Positions 25,367-32,524 of a stretch of DNA of 64,000 nucleotides are shown here, one piece after another. Source of the stretch: Bradyrhizobium canariense. GTDB lineage: Bacteria; Pseudomonadota; Alphaproteobacteria; Rhizobiales; Xanthobacteraceae. The stretch's first letter is position 1. Every line of letters starts with the position of its first letter. The position numbers and the translations under genes were made by a program. The notes beneath the pieces were generated by a model. The model made no database searches, had not been told where the DNA came from, and worked only from the letters and a program-made list of their open reading frames with translations. The stretch covers positions 3,348,001-3,412,000 of the forward strand of contig NZ_LT629750.1 in assembly GCF_900105125.1 (NCBI RefSeq). The letters run 5' to 3'.

Positions 25367-26314
25367 ATGAGCCGGACGTCGCCCCTGCCCAAGCGCCTGC
25401 AGCCGATGCTCGCTACGCTCACCGACGCACCGTTCGACGATCCCGGCTGGGTTTTCGAGGACAAGTACGACGGCTTCCGGATGATCGCGGAAATCCGGCG
25501 GGGCAAGGTTGCGCTCTACAGCCGCAACGGCAAGATCATCAGCCGCAGCTATATGGAGGTCGCCAAAGCACTGGAGGGCGTGAAGGGCGACGCCGTGATC
25601 GATGGCGAACTCGTCGCGATCGGAAAGGACGGCGTTTCGCATTTCCCGCTGCTTCAAAACGCGCTGCGCCATGAAGCCAAGCTCCTATATTGCGCCTTCG
25701 ACCTCATGTTCGAGAACGCAGTGGACTTGCGCAAACAGCCTCTCCTCGAGCGCAAGAAGCGGCTGAAGGCGATCCTGCCGCGCGACAGGCTGATCACCTT
25801 CAGCCCTCACCGCAAAGGAGACGGTACGAAATTCTTCGTCGAGGCCGAGCGGAAGGGTCTGGAAGGCGTCATGGCGAAGCGCGCCGACAGCGCGTATACG
25901 TCCGGAAGCCGAACCCCGGATTGGCTGAAGATCAAGACGGCAAAGCGACAGGAAGTGGTGATCGCGGGCTTCACGGCACCCAGGCGCACCAGGCCGTTCT
26001 TCGGCGCCCTCGTCCTCGCCGTGCGGGAAGACGGCGCATGGCGCTACATCGGACATGTCGGCGCTGGCTTCAGCCACAAGGTCCTGGAAGAGCTCCATAC
26101 CAAACTCGTGAAGCTGACAGTCTCTAAATCACCCTTTCCTGCCAAAGTGAAGGACGAGGCCGCCACGACCTGGGTCAGGCCCTCGCTGGTTGCCGAGGTC
26201 AAATTCGCGGAATGGACGGGCAAGGGCGAACTGCGCCAGCCCGTCTACCTCGGACTCAGGTCCGACAAGCGGGCGAAGGATGTCGTGCGCGAACGAGAAC
26301 GTTCACGTAAATAG
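25367..26314 (+). CDS. ATP-dependent DNA ligase, LigC/LigD type
   Basis: A 315-residue ligase with an adenylation domain and an OB-fold. The nucleotidyl lysine is Lys33 in EDKYDGFR; further motifs are VIDGELVA (motif III), LEGVMAKRADSAY (motif IV) and WLKIKTAKRQEVVIAGF (motif V). It has no polymerase or phosphoesterase domain, unlike full LigD. Such stand-alone ligases act in end joining or repair with Ku, but no ku gene is in the window. It lies in the cargo part of the element. Confidence 0.88.
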   Translation: MSRTSPLPKRLQPMLATLTDAPFDDPGWVFEDKYDGFRMIAEIRRGKVALYSRNGKIISRSYMEVAKALEGVKGDAVIDGELVAIGKDGVSHFPLLQNALRHEAKLLYCAFDLMFENAVDLRKQPLLERKKRLKAILPRDRLITFSPHRKGDGTKFFVEAERKGLEGVMAKRADSAYTSGSRTPDWLKIKTAKRQEVVIAGFTAPRRTRPFFGALVLAVREDGAWRYIGHVGAGFSHKVLEELHTKLVKLTVSKSPFPAKVKDEAATTWVRPSLVAEVKFAEWTGKGELRQPVYLGLRSDKRAKDVVRERERSRK

Positions 26315-26335
26315 CGATCCCACCGCGGCGGTGGT

Positions 26336-26800
26336 TCAGTCGCCTCCAAGGTCGTGGATTTCCGGTCGTATGCCCTCGGGCGTGACTTCGATCGTCGCAA
26401 GCGTGATCGGCAGTTTGAAGCGCCGCCGTCCCGCGCTGCCGGGATTCAGGTAGAGAACGCCGCCGACCGTGTCGATCTTCGGTACGTGGGAATGCCCTGA
26501 GACGATCACGTCGATGCCGGCGCCGGGATCGACCTGCAGCGTCTTCAGGTCGTGCAGAACGTAGATCGACTTTCCCGCCAGGCGCACGAGTTTCGTGTCG
26601 GGGTATTCGCGGGCCCACTCGCCGCTGTCCACGTTTCCACGGATGGCGGTGACGGGCGCGATCCGGCGAAGCGCGTCGACGATCTCGGGGCGCCCGATGT
26701 CGCCAGCGTGAACGATGTGATCGACGCCCGTCAGGCGTCGTTCCGCCTCGGGCCTCAACAGGCCGTGCGTGTCCGAAATGATTCCAATCTTGAACGTCAT
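26336..26800 (-). CDS. YfcE/MJ0936-type phosphodiesterase
   Basis: A 154-residue metallophosphoesterase. Metal ligands are visible in ISDTHG (residues 8-13), HAGDIG, RGNVD and SGHSHVPK, followed by NPGSAGRRR, the family's typical ending block. It would hydrolyse phosphodiesters with Mn or similar metals. Its ATG overlaps the stop of the NUDIX gene (ATGA), so the two are translated as a pair; both could remove damaged or signalling nucleotides. Confidence 0.9.
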   Translation of the reverse strand: MTFKIGIISDTHGLLRPEAERRLTGVDHIVHAGDIGRPEIVDALRRIAPVTAIRGNVDSGEWAREYPDTKLVRLAGKSIYVLHDLKTLQVDPGAGIDVIVSGHSHVPKIDTVGGVLYLNPGSAGRRRFKLPITLATIEVTPEGIRPEIHDLGGD

Positions 26801-27300
26801 TTCCCGGCGCTCTCACCCGCGATCGCCAAAAGACGATCGAGAAGCTCCATTTGTCCGGACAGCATCTTCGTTCGTGCGAATTCGATATCGAACCATTCCG
26901 CGCGGTCGACTTCGGGAAAGTTCTGCCGCCGACCGCTTCGGGGCGGCCATTCGATATCGAACGTATTGCTCGCCAGTGCCGCCGGGTCAAAATGGCCCTC
27001 TCCGGCGAATGCGATGACGCGTTTCCCTCCTCGCTGGCGAACCTCCCCTAAGGCCTGCAGCCGACCAATCGAGGCGCTGGTGCCGAGTTCCTCGGCAAAC
27101 TCACGTCGCGCGGCCTGCTCTGGATCTTCCTCGGCATCGATTTCACCCTTCGGGATGGACCAGCCGCCATCGTCCTTCCTCCGCCAGAACGGACCGCCGG
27201 GGTGAACGAGCAGAACCTCGAGCCCGCGAGCGCCTTTCCGGTAGGCCAGAATGCCCGCGCTCAACGTCGATCGCTTGGAGGTCTTTGTCAGCGCTGCCAT
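26797..27300 (-). CDS. NUDIX hydrolase
   Basis: A 167-residue NUDIX protein. The box is GEIDAEEDPEQAARREFAEELG, fitting G-x5-E-x7-RE-x2-EE-x-G. The upstream GWSIPKGE and C-terminal WFDIEFAR segment match YfcD/DR1025-like proteins annotated as NTP pyrophosphohydrolases. AGGAG lies four bases before the ATG at 27300. It overlaps the phosphodiesterase start by four bases. Confidence 0.9.
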   Translation of the reverse strand: MAALTKTSKRSTLSAGILAYRKGARGLEVLLVHPGGPFWRRKDDGGWSIPKGEIDAEEDPEQAARREFAEELGTSASIGRLQALGEVRQRGGKRVIAFAGEGHFDPAALASNTFDIEWPPRSGRRQNFPEVDRAEWFDIEFARTKMLSGQMELLDRLLAIAGESAGK

Positions 27301-27411
27301 ATCGCTCCTATTTTGCGACGCAAATCGAGGGCCGAGCAACGGCGCAGGATCTGAGACGCGACGTTTGGCTACTATGACGCATGCAAGATCATTGAGGAGC
27401 AAGGACGGTTC

Positions 27412-27675
27412 TCAAATATTCGCGAAGGCCGGATTTTTCCTTACAACGGACGTTCGGTCGGCACGGCATTTCGGCGTGAATGCGGCAAACTGAAAATCAA
27501 AGATCTCCATTTCCACGATCTCAGACACGAAGGAACGAGCCGTCTTTTCGAGGCTGGGTTTTCCATTGAACAGGTCGCACTTGTCACCGGGCACAAGGAT
27601 TGGAAAATGCTGCGCCGCTACACTCACCTGAAGCCGGAAACACTCCACTCAATCAGTTCAGCGCGGGTGGCCTAA
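27412..27675 (+). pseudogene. Tyrosine recombinase (integrase), C-terminal fragment
   Basis: An open frame without a start encodes the end of a phage-type integrase: the arginine box HFHDLRHEGTSRLFEAG, then VALVTGHKDWKMLRRYTHL with the active-site GH and Tyr, and the stop. The N-terminal DNA-binding part and the first catalytic arginine region are missing. It lies 36 bp from a tRNA-Gly 3' fragment, which marks it as the broken integrase of the element that used this site. Confidence 0.82.
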
Positions 27676-27711
27676 CAGGCACCGAAAACTTGGAGAGGTG
27701 AAGCGCTCATC

Positions 27712-27751
27712 TGGAGCGGGTGAAGGGAATCGAACCCTCGTATTCAGCTTG
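27712..27751 (-). repeat. tRNA-Gly 3'-end fragment, attachment-site remnant
   Basis: On the minus strand these 40 bases read as the 3' part of a tRNA-Gly: anticodon-stem end CAAGCTG, variable loop, T-arm GGGTTCGATTCCC and acceptor end ...CCGCTCCA. The 5' half of the tRNA is absent. Elements that integrate into tRNA genes duplicate exactly this part, so this is a probable att site. The intact tRNA-Gly gene is not in the window. Confidence 0.78.
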
Positions 27752-28105
27752 AAAGTCACAAAATTTCGCAATCCCTGCAAGGGCCATTCCGACCTTTTGC
27801 AGCCTTCCGGGGAATTGAGGCCACTAGGGAATTTCCCGTTGTCGGAATGGTCGACAGGTCTGTTCGGCTAGTGCTCCGATGTGGTCTCGGCTAGTGAGTG
27901 GTTTGTGCTGCACCTCCCGCCTCCTTCATCAAAATCTCTCACGTACGATCATCGATACCTCGCTGAGCCGTGACTTACGCGATCAGAGCACTCACATATG
28001 AGAAATCATCGCGTTCCACTCGTGAACGAAATGCGACGGAACACAGCTTTCGCGAGCAAGTGAGGCATGAGAAGCTCTAGCGGCTGCAAATAACGAGGAC
28101 GAGCA
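27752..28105. other. Gene-free stretch next to the attachment site
   Basis: About 350 bases without a gene. A 10-bp inverted repeat, CCATTCCGAC (27784-27793) and GTCGGAATGG (27841-27850), lies in the half next to the att fragment and could be a recombinase arm site. The right half is AT-richer and ends in a ribosome site for the next frame. Confidence 0.4.
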
Positions 28106-28288
28106 ATGGATCCCCTCTCGGCAGTTGTAGGTGCAATCGGCGCGGCGCTATCACCCCGCGAGGCCGAATGTCTCGAATGGGCCTCTCAAGGTAAATCTGC
28201 CATGAAAGGCGAGCCGGCAAAGATCGTGCACACGATCTATGTCTTCCACGGCTGGCCGGATCAGCTTAAACGCCTGATCGCGTGCTGA
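28106..28288 (+). pseudogene. Truncated LuxR-type HTH gene
   Basis: The frame begins with a plausible ribosome site and encodes LSPREAECLEWASQGKSA, the first half of a LuxR/quorum-type HTH, then switches to unrelated residues where relatives continue with WEIGEIL. The recognition helix is therefore missing. It lies beside the acetate kinase remnant, so a deletion has probably removed both ends. Confidence 0.65.
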
Positions 28289-28356
28289 GACGATCGCGGG
28301 CAATGCCGAAGGGTCGGCCGCCCGATAAGCTTCAATAAAATTAAACCCCGTCGTCA

Positions 28357-28718
28357 TTAACGGCCCCCTTGTGAAAGTAACGCGTCAATCTCGGAATCAA
28401 GGGCATTCAATACGCCCCCCTCGGCAGCACGACGGACGACGAATCCCGGCTGCGTGCTCTCCGATACCTGCGGTGAAGACCAGCGCGTCGATTCCGCCGA
28501 GGGCGGCAACCATCGAGCCCAGTTCGCGCCCGATACGGTACACGAACAGGGCAACCGCTTCCTTCGCAGATGGATTGTCGTTGCTGAACGCGATGCCCGA
28601 TGCCCTCGCACTCGCCGTCGCAAATGATGTCCTGCCGGTTTGGCTGGTCATGACCCGGGAAAACCGAGAACTTGATGCTCGACGAACCGGCATTCAGGAC
28701 AAACATACCGTCACTCAC
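28357..28718 (-). pseudogene. ackA: Acetate kinase remnant
   Basis: The first 20 codons encode MFVLNAGSSSIKFSVFPG, the N-terminus of acetate kinase. Without the large central part, another frame follows with KEAVALFVYRIGRELGSM and GGIDALVFTAGIGEH from the C-terminal domain, and a third frame ends ILNALDSEIDALLS-like. So about two thirds of the gene is deleted and at least two frameshifts are present. It directly follows the phosphate acyltransferase gene, its natural partner. Confidence 0.82.
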
Positions 28719-30106
28719 GGTTTAGCGCCCTTGTGACGCGCCAGCAGAAGCGCGATCGCGCAGGATCCCAATCTTGCGAGCGTCCCGTCGGAGCGGCTTG
28801 TCAGAATGATCGGCACGCGTGCTCCGAGCACAATCCCGGCCATCTGCGCTTCCGCGAGATACTCCAGTTGCTTCGCCAGCATGTTGCCGGATTCGAGGTC
28901 TGGCACTACGAAGACGTCGGCACGGCCGGCAACTGGCGAACTGATCCCTTTTGTCTTGGCCGATTCCGCCGAGACCGCATTGTCGAAGGCGAGCGGACCA
29001 TCGAGAATACCGCCAGTGATCTGGCCTCGATCAGCCATCTTGCAAAGTGCCGCCGCATCGAGGGTGGACTTGATTTTTTCAGTAACTACCTCAGTCGCAG
29101 ACAGGATCGCGACGCGCGGTTCCGGAATGCCCAAGGCGTGCGCCAAATCGATCGCGTTTTGGATAATGTCTCGCTTGTCCGCCAGTGTGGGGTAAACGTT
29201 GATCGCGGCGTCGGTGATGAAGATCGGCCTGGGGTAGTCTGGCGCATCGATCGCAAAGACATGGCTGATGCGCCGGGCGGTCCGCAGGCCGCATTCGCCG
29301 TCGACAACGGCATGCATGAGTTCATCCGTGTGGAGCGCACCTTTCATCAGCGCTTCGACCTCGCCGGCGCGGGCCATGGCGACGGCTTGCGCGGCCGCAG
29401 CCTCGCTGTGCTCCGTCGGAACGATCTCGTAAGGCGCCAAATCGAGCTCGGCCAGCGCCGCGGCGGCGCGGATCTTGAGCTCCGGCCCGACCAGCACGGG
29501 TGTGATAAGTTTAATGCGGGCAGCTTCCACGGCACCGAGCAGCGACGGCGCGTCGACCGGGTGAACAACCGCCGTGCGGATTGGATCAAGGCCGTGTGTC
29601 ATCTGGATCAGGAGTTCATAGCGCCGTCCCGCCTGCCGTAATTCGACCTCGGGAAGAACTATACCGGGCCGGGAAATCTTTTCGGTCGGCGCGATGACGT
29701 CGGCCGTACCGGTGATGACCTCCTCGCCATTTTGATTGACGGCCAGACAATCGAAAATAATCCGGTGCGTCTGTTCGACCTTGGTCTTCGCCTTCACCGT
29801 GACCGTGATGACGTCACCGAGGCCAATGGCTCCGCGAAAATGCAGAGACTGGTCGACATAGACGGTGCCCGGACCGGGGAGCTGCGTTCCGAGCACGGTA
29901 GAGATCAGCGCTCCGCTCCACATGCCGTGCGCCACCACCTTGTGAAACATGTCGCTCCTGGCAAACGCATCGTATAGATGGGTCGGATTGACGTCCCCTG
30001 ACATGATCGCAAACAGCTCGATGTCCCTATGGGTGAGCGTTCGGACCAGGCTCGCGGTGTCTCCTGGCTTGATCTCGTCGAACGTCTTGTTTTCGATGCG
30101 CTGCAT
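28715..30106 (-). CDS. Bifunctional MaoC-like hydratase / phosphate acyltransferase
   Basis: A 463-residue two-domain protein. Residues about 1-150 are a MaoC/hot-dog domain (FDEIKPGDTASLVRTLTHRDIELFAIMSGDVNPTH, then AHGMWSGALIS). The remainder is a phosphate acetyl/butyryltransferase domain (ARAGEVEALMKGALHTDELMHAV, then NVYPTLADKRDIIQNAIDLAHALG). It would interconvert acyl-CoA and acyl-phosphate and hydrate enoyl-CoA. The internal ATG with GGAGG five bases upstream is preferred; 76 more open codons upstream match nothing I know. The downstream acetate kinase is broken, so acyl-phosphate has no local acceptor. Confidence 0.85.
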   Translation of the reverse strand: MQRIENKTFDEIKPGDTASLVRTLTHRDIELFAIMSGDVNPTHLYDAFARSDMFHKVVAHGMWSGALISTVLGTQLPGPGTVYVDQSLHFRGAIGLGDVITVTVKAKTKVEQTHRIIFDCLAVNQNGEEVITGTADVIAPTEKISRPGIVLPEVELRQAGRRYELLIQMTHGLDPIRTAVVHPVDAPSLLGAVEAARIKLITPVLVGPELKIRAAAALAELDLAPYEIVPTEHSEAAAAQAVAMARAGEVEALMKGALHTDELMHAVVDGECGLRTARRISHVFAIDAPDYPRPIFITDAAINVYPTLADKRDIIQNAIDLAHALGIPEPRVAILSATEVVTEKIKSTLDAAALCKMADRGQITGGILDGPLAFDNAVSAESAKTKGISSPVAGRADVFVVPDLESGNMLAKQLEYLAEAQMAGIVLGARVPIILTSRSDGTLARLGSCAIALLLARHKGAKP

Positions 30107-30462
30107 TCCGCCTCCGAACTCACGTCGGCCAACGATGTCATAGTCGGCATTGACGTATTCGATGTTGCCGTTAAGAGTAGCTTTCGCCGGACCCATCAGA
30201 CGGCTGTACAGGTCTTCGTTCCGCGCGTGGGCAAACGAGTGGACCGCAAAATCGAGACGGCCCCGTTGTTCGCGATGCGCAAGATACTGTCGCAAGTTGA
30301 CCGGAACAGGACCGCCTGGGTACTGTACCGCCATCGCGCGAGCGAGATCGTATGTAACGACGAGATCAGGCCGACCAATAACGTCAGTCGGTCTGGTCTT
30401 GTTGATGACGGGTCAGGATGAAGCGTCTCCAGTGCCGCATGCGGCGATCGAAGGCGTCGATC

Positions 30463-30906
30463 TCATTCACGGCCCGAACGCTCGCGAAACCGGTCGAACT
30501 TTTCCTTCTGCCGGACGTCGAGGCTGTTGTAAAAGGCAATCAGCTTCGGATTTTCCGCCTTCAAGGCGTTGAGTCGAGCTTCGAGGAAAGCCTGGCCAAA
30601 AACGAGACGCGCTTCGAAAGATGACAGGTCCGGCTTGTTGGCGCAGAGAGTGGTCTTCGCATCTTCGATTGATTTTTTGCGGGTATCGTGGAATTCCTTG
30701 AAAGCAGCCTTTTGCGCATCGTTCAGATCCAGATATTCTGCCAACCGACCTGCAAGTTCAGGATGATGCGACGGTCCGCCCCTCTCGGCGCAAAGACGTT
30801 CAAACGGCGCGCGGCCTGATCCATCTTGCGCGGCCCCCGCCGGGCTCAAAGTAGCAGCAAAGGCCGCAGACGCCAGGATCAGGACCGTAACATTCAGCTT
30901 CCGCAT
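30463..30906 (-). CDS. Periplasmic Spy/CpxP-like LTXXQ-type protein
   Basis: A 147-residue exported helical protein. Residues 1-26 form a signal peptide ending AGA-A. The mature part is charged and helical, with LAEYLDLNDAQKAAFKEFHDTRKKSIEDAK and a second repeat ending SLDVRQKEKFDRFRER, the pattern of LTXXQ (Spy/CpxP) chaperone-like proteins that act in envelope stress. Two cysteines (CAERGG, CANKPD) may form a disulfide. It precedes the acyltransferase gene on the same strand but about 360 bp away. Confidence 0.75.
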   Translation of the reverse strand: MRKLNVTVLILASAAFAATLSPAGAAQDGSGRAPFERLCAERGGPSHHPELAGRLAEYLDLNDAQKAAFKEFHDTRKKSIEDAKTTLCANKPDLSSFEARLVFGQAFLEARLNALKAENPKLIAFYNSLDVRQKEKFDRFRERSGRE

Positions 30907-31018
30907 TTCTTGCTCCTATAGTGGATTGGACTGTTGGCGATTTATTCGATTTGATGTCTTCTCAACTGAAAGCCGTTGGCCGTGCCATTTGCAGGCTCTA
31001 ACCGGCGGCCTCAGAGTG

Positions 31019-31456
31019 TTATTTTCTGCCGCCGCCATGACCGCCGCCGCCGGCATGTCCTCCACCGGCGTGTCCTCCACCGATGTGTCCTCCACCGACA
31101 GCGGCATGACTCATGCGGACACCCCCGCCCCCACGTCCACCGCCACGGCTGAATCCGCCGCGCCGTCCACCGCCGCCATAACCTCCACCGTAATACCCGC
31201 CGCCATAGTACGGGCCGTTGTCATACCCGCAGTCGTTGAAATAGCAGTTGCCGCCAACCACTCCACCCAACACGCCGGAGATCACCCCGCCAATAAGCGC
31301 TTCGGGAAGCACGCTGCGACGATAACGAATTTGCTCTATTTGCGAGTCAGGCTTCATCACCTGTGGAGCGGCTGGTGAGACCAGTCCTGCCAAGGCCGGC
31401 GCCGCGGTGAGAATCAAACCGGTCCCGACGATTGCTGCAACTTTCAACAGAGTCAT
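31019..31456 (-). CDS. Exported Gly/His-rich protein
   Basis: A 145-residue protein with a signal peptide (MTLLKVAAIVGTGLILTAAPALA), a short region with two cysteines (GGNCYFNDCGYDNG) inside a glycine-zipper-like segment, and a C-terminal half made of Gly/Tyr then Gly/His repeats (GGGHIGGGHAGGGHAGGG). Such tails can bind Ni, Zn or Cu. I chose the ATG at 31456 (AAAGGA upstream), 63 codons inside the longest frame, because it places the signal peptide at the N-terminus. No specific function is known. Confidence 0.72.
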   Translation of the reverse strand: MTLLKVAAIVGTGLILTAAPALAGLVSPAAPQVMKPDSQIEQIRYRRSVLPEALIGGVISGVLGGVVGGNCYFNDCGYDNGPYYGGGYYGGGYGGGGRRGGFSRGGGRGGGGVRMSHAAVGGGHIGGGHAGGGHAGGGGHGGGRK

Positions 31457-31755
31457 CCGACGATCCTTTTGTCCAAAAAAACGCCCGCATCGTGCGTTGT
31501 CGCCATCGGTAGCGAACGCAACACTGGCGAGAAAGGATCGGAAAATACCTATATGCTGCCTCAGCATTGCCTCCGCTTTGAGGGCAGCATCGGTCTTGGC
31601 TGGGATCGGCCTGCCCGTTGAGATCAATTCTGCCTTTGGCTCCAATCATGACGTTCGTTTATCAAATTCAGAAATTGTTGCGGCCTTCGTCAAGCCGCGA
31701 TGCACGGAAAAGGATTCGAAGAAACCGCGGCACGTCGCTCGGCACGCGCTGGACA

Positions 31756-32458
31756 TCAGATTTGCGTACCGAAAATCGCGCCGATCCCAGCGGTAACCGC
31801 CATTGCAAGCGCCCCCCAAAACGCAACACGGATTGCCGCCTTTATCGTATTGCCCCCACCAGTTTTGGCTCCTACGGCGCCCAGCACGACCAGAAATGCC
31901 AAAGACGCGACAGATACCGTTGCGGTCTCGGAACCTGTCGGCGTCGCGAGCACGATCAATAAAGGCGGCATTGCACCGACCGAAAATGCCGCTGCGGATG
32001 TCAATGCCGCCTGCGCCGGCCGTGCCGCGGTCATTTCAGAAATTCCAAGTTCATCCCGGGCATGAGCGCCGAGTGCATCGTGAACCATCAATTGCTCGGC
32101 CACCGTCATTGCCAGCGTTGTGTCCAGACCTCGCTTTACGTAGATGTCAGCCAATTCCTTTGTTTCTCCGACGCGATTTTCGCGCAGTTCCATGCCCTCC
32201 CGGGCGATATCTGCCAGCTCAGAATCTGATTGAGAACTGACCGACACGTATTCGCCCGAAGCCATCGACATCGCGCCGGCGACGAGTCCCGAGACACCCT
32301 GCAACGAGTATGCTTCGATGCGTGCCATGCGCGCTTGCTACACCGATGATCAGACTGGACGTCGAAAGAATGCCGTCATTCGCTCCCAAAACAGCTGCCC
32401 TGAGCCAACCAAGGCGACCACCAGCATTACCTTCGGCATGTCTTGCGGGACGAACCAT
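31756..32458 (-). pseudogene. VIT/CCC1-type transporter gene with one frameshift
   Basis: The first frame (from 32458) encodes RLGWLRAAVLGANDGILSTSSLIIGVA, the start of a VIT1/CCC1-family iron/manganese transporter. After ILVAG it runs out of phase. The second frame (to 31756) continues with SGLVAGAMSMASGEYVSVSSQ and the remaining membrane helices. Removing one G from the GGG run at about 32300 joins them exactly as ILVAG-VSGLVAGAMSM. It is either a recent pseudogene or a sequencing error in a homopolymer. Confidence 0.82.
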
Positions 32459-32524
32459 CTTCTGCTTCCTCTTTGCGCTGACGCCGTGGCTGGATTGTTC
32501 ATGTCAGCGGGTCAACGCGAAACC

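Larger units (their letters stand above)
8504..27751. mobile_element. Remnant of an integrative/mobilizable element
   Basis: Genes for nicking (relaxase), coupling (TraG), pilin-type peptidase (TraF), transglycosylase, RepA with iterons, ParB, DUF736 and DUF932 lie together, and a recombinase fragment beside a tRNA-Gly 3' end marks the right border. No trb/VirB mating-pair genes, intact integrase or parA are found in the window, so within it the element is not self-transmissible. The left border is uncertain: it could lie within the RHH-MFS fusion or in the gap at 5928-6246. A partner attachment site was not found. Confidence 0.6.

Noticed and set aside
28151..28357. 68-codon minus-strand frame after the ackA remnant
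   Set aside because: It begins with a TAATG overlap but matches no family, and most of it is antisense to the truncated LuxR gene; likely deletion-junction sequence.
30107..30334. 76-codon N-terminal extension of the MaoC-acyltransferase
   Set aside because: The internal ATG has a strong GGAGG site and matches the family start; the extension matches nothing I know.
31019..31140. Possible CRISPR-like repeats
   Set aside because: The repeats are codons of a Gly/His-rich protein, without spacers; no CRISPR array or cas gene is seen anywhere in the window.
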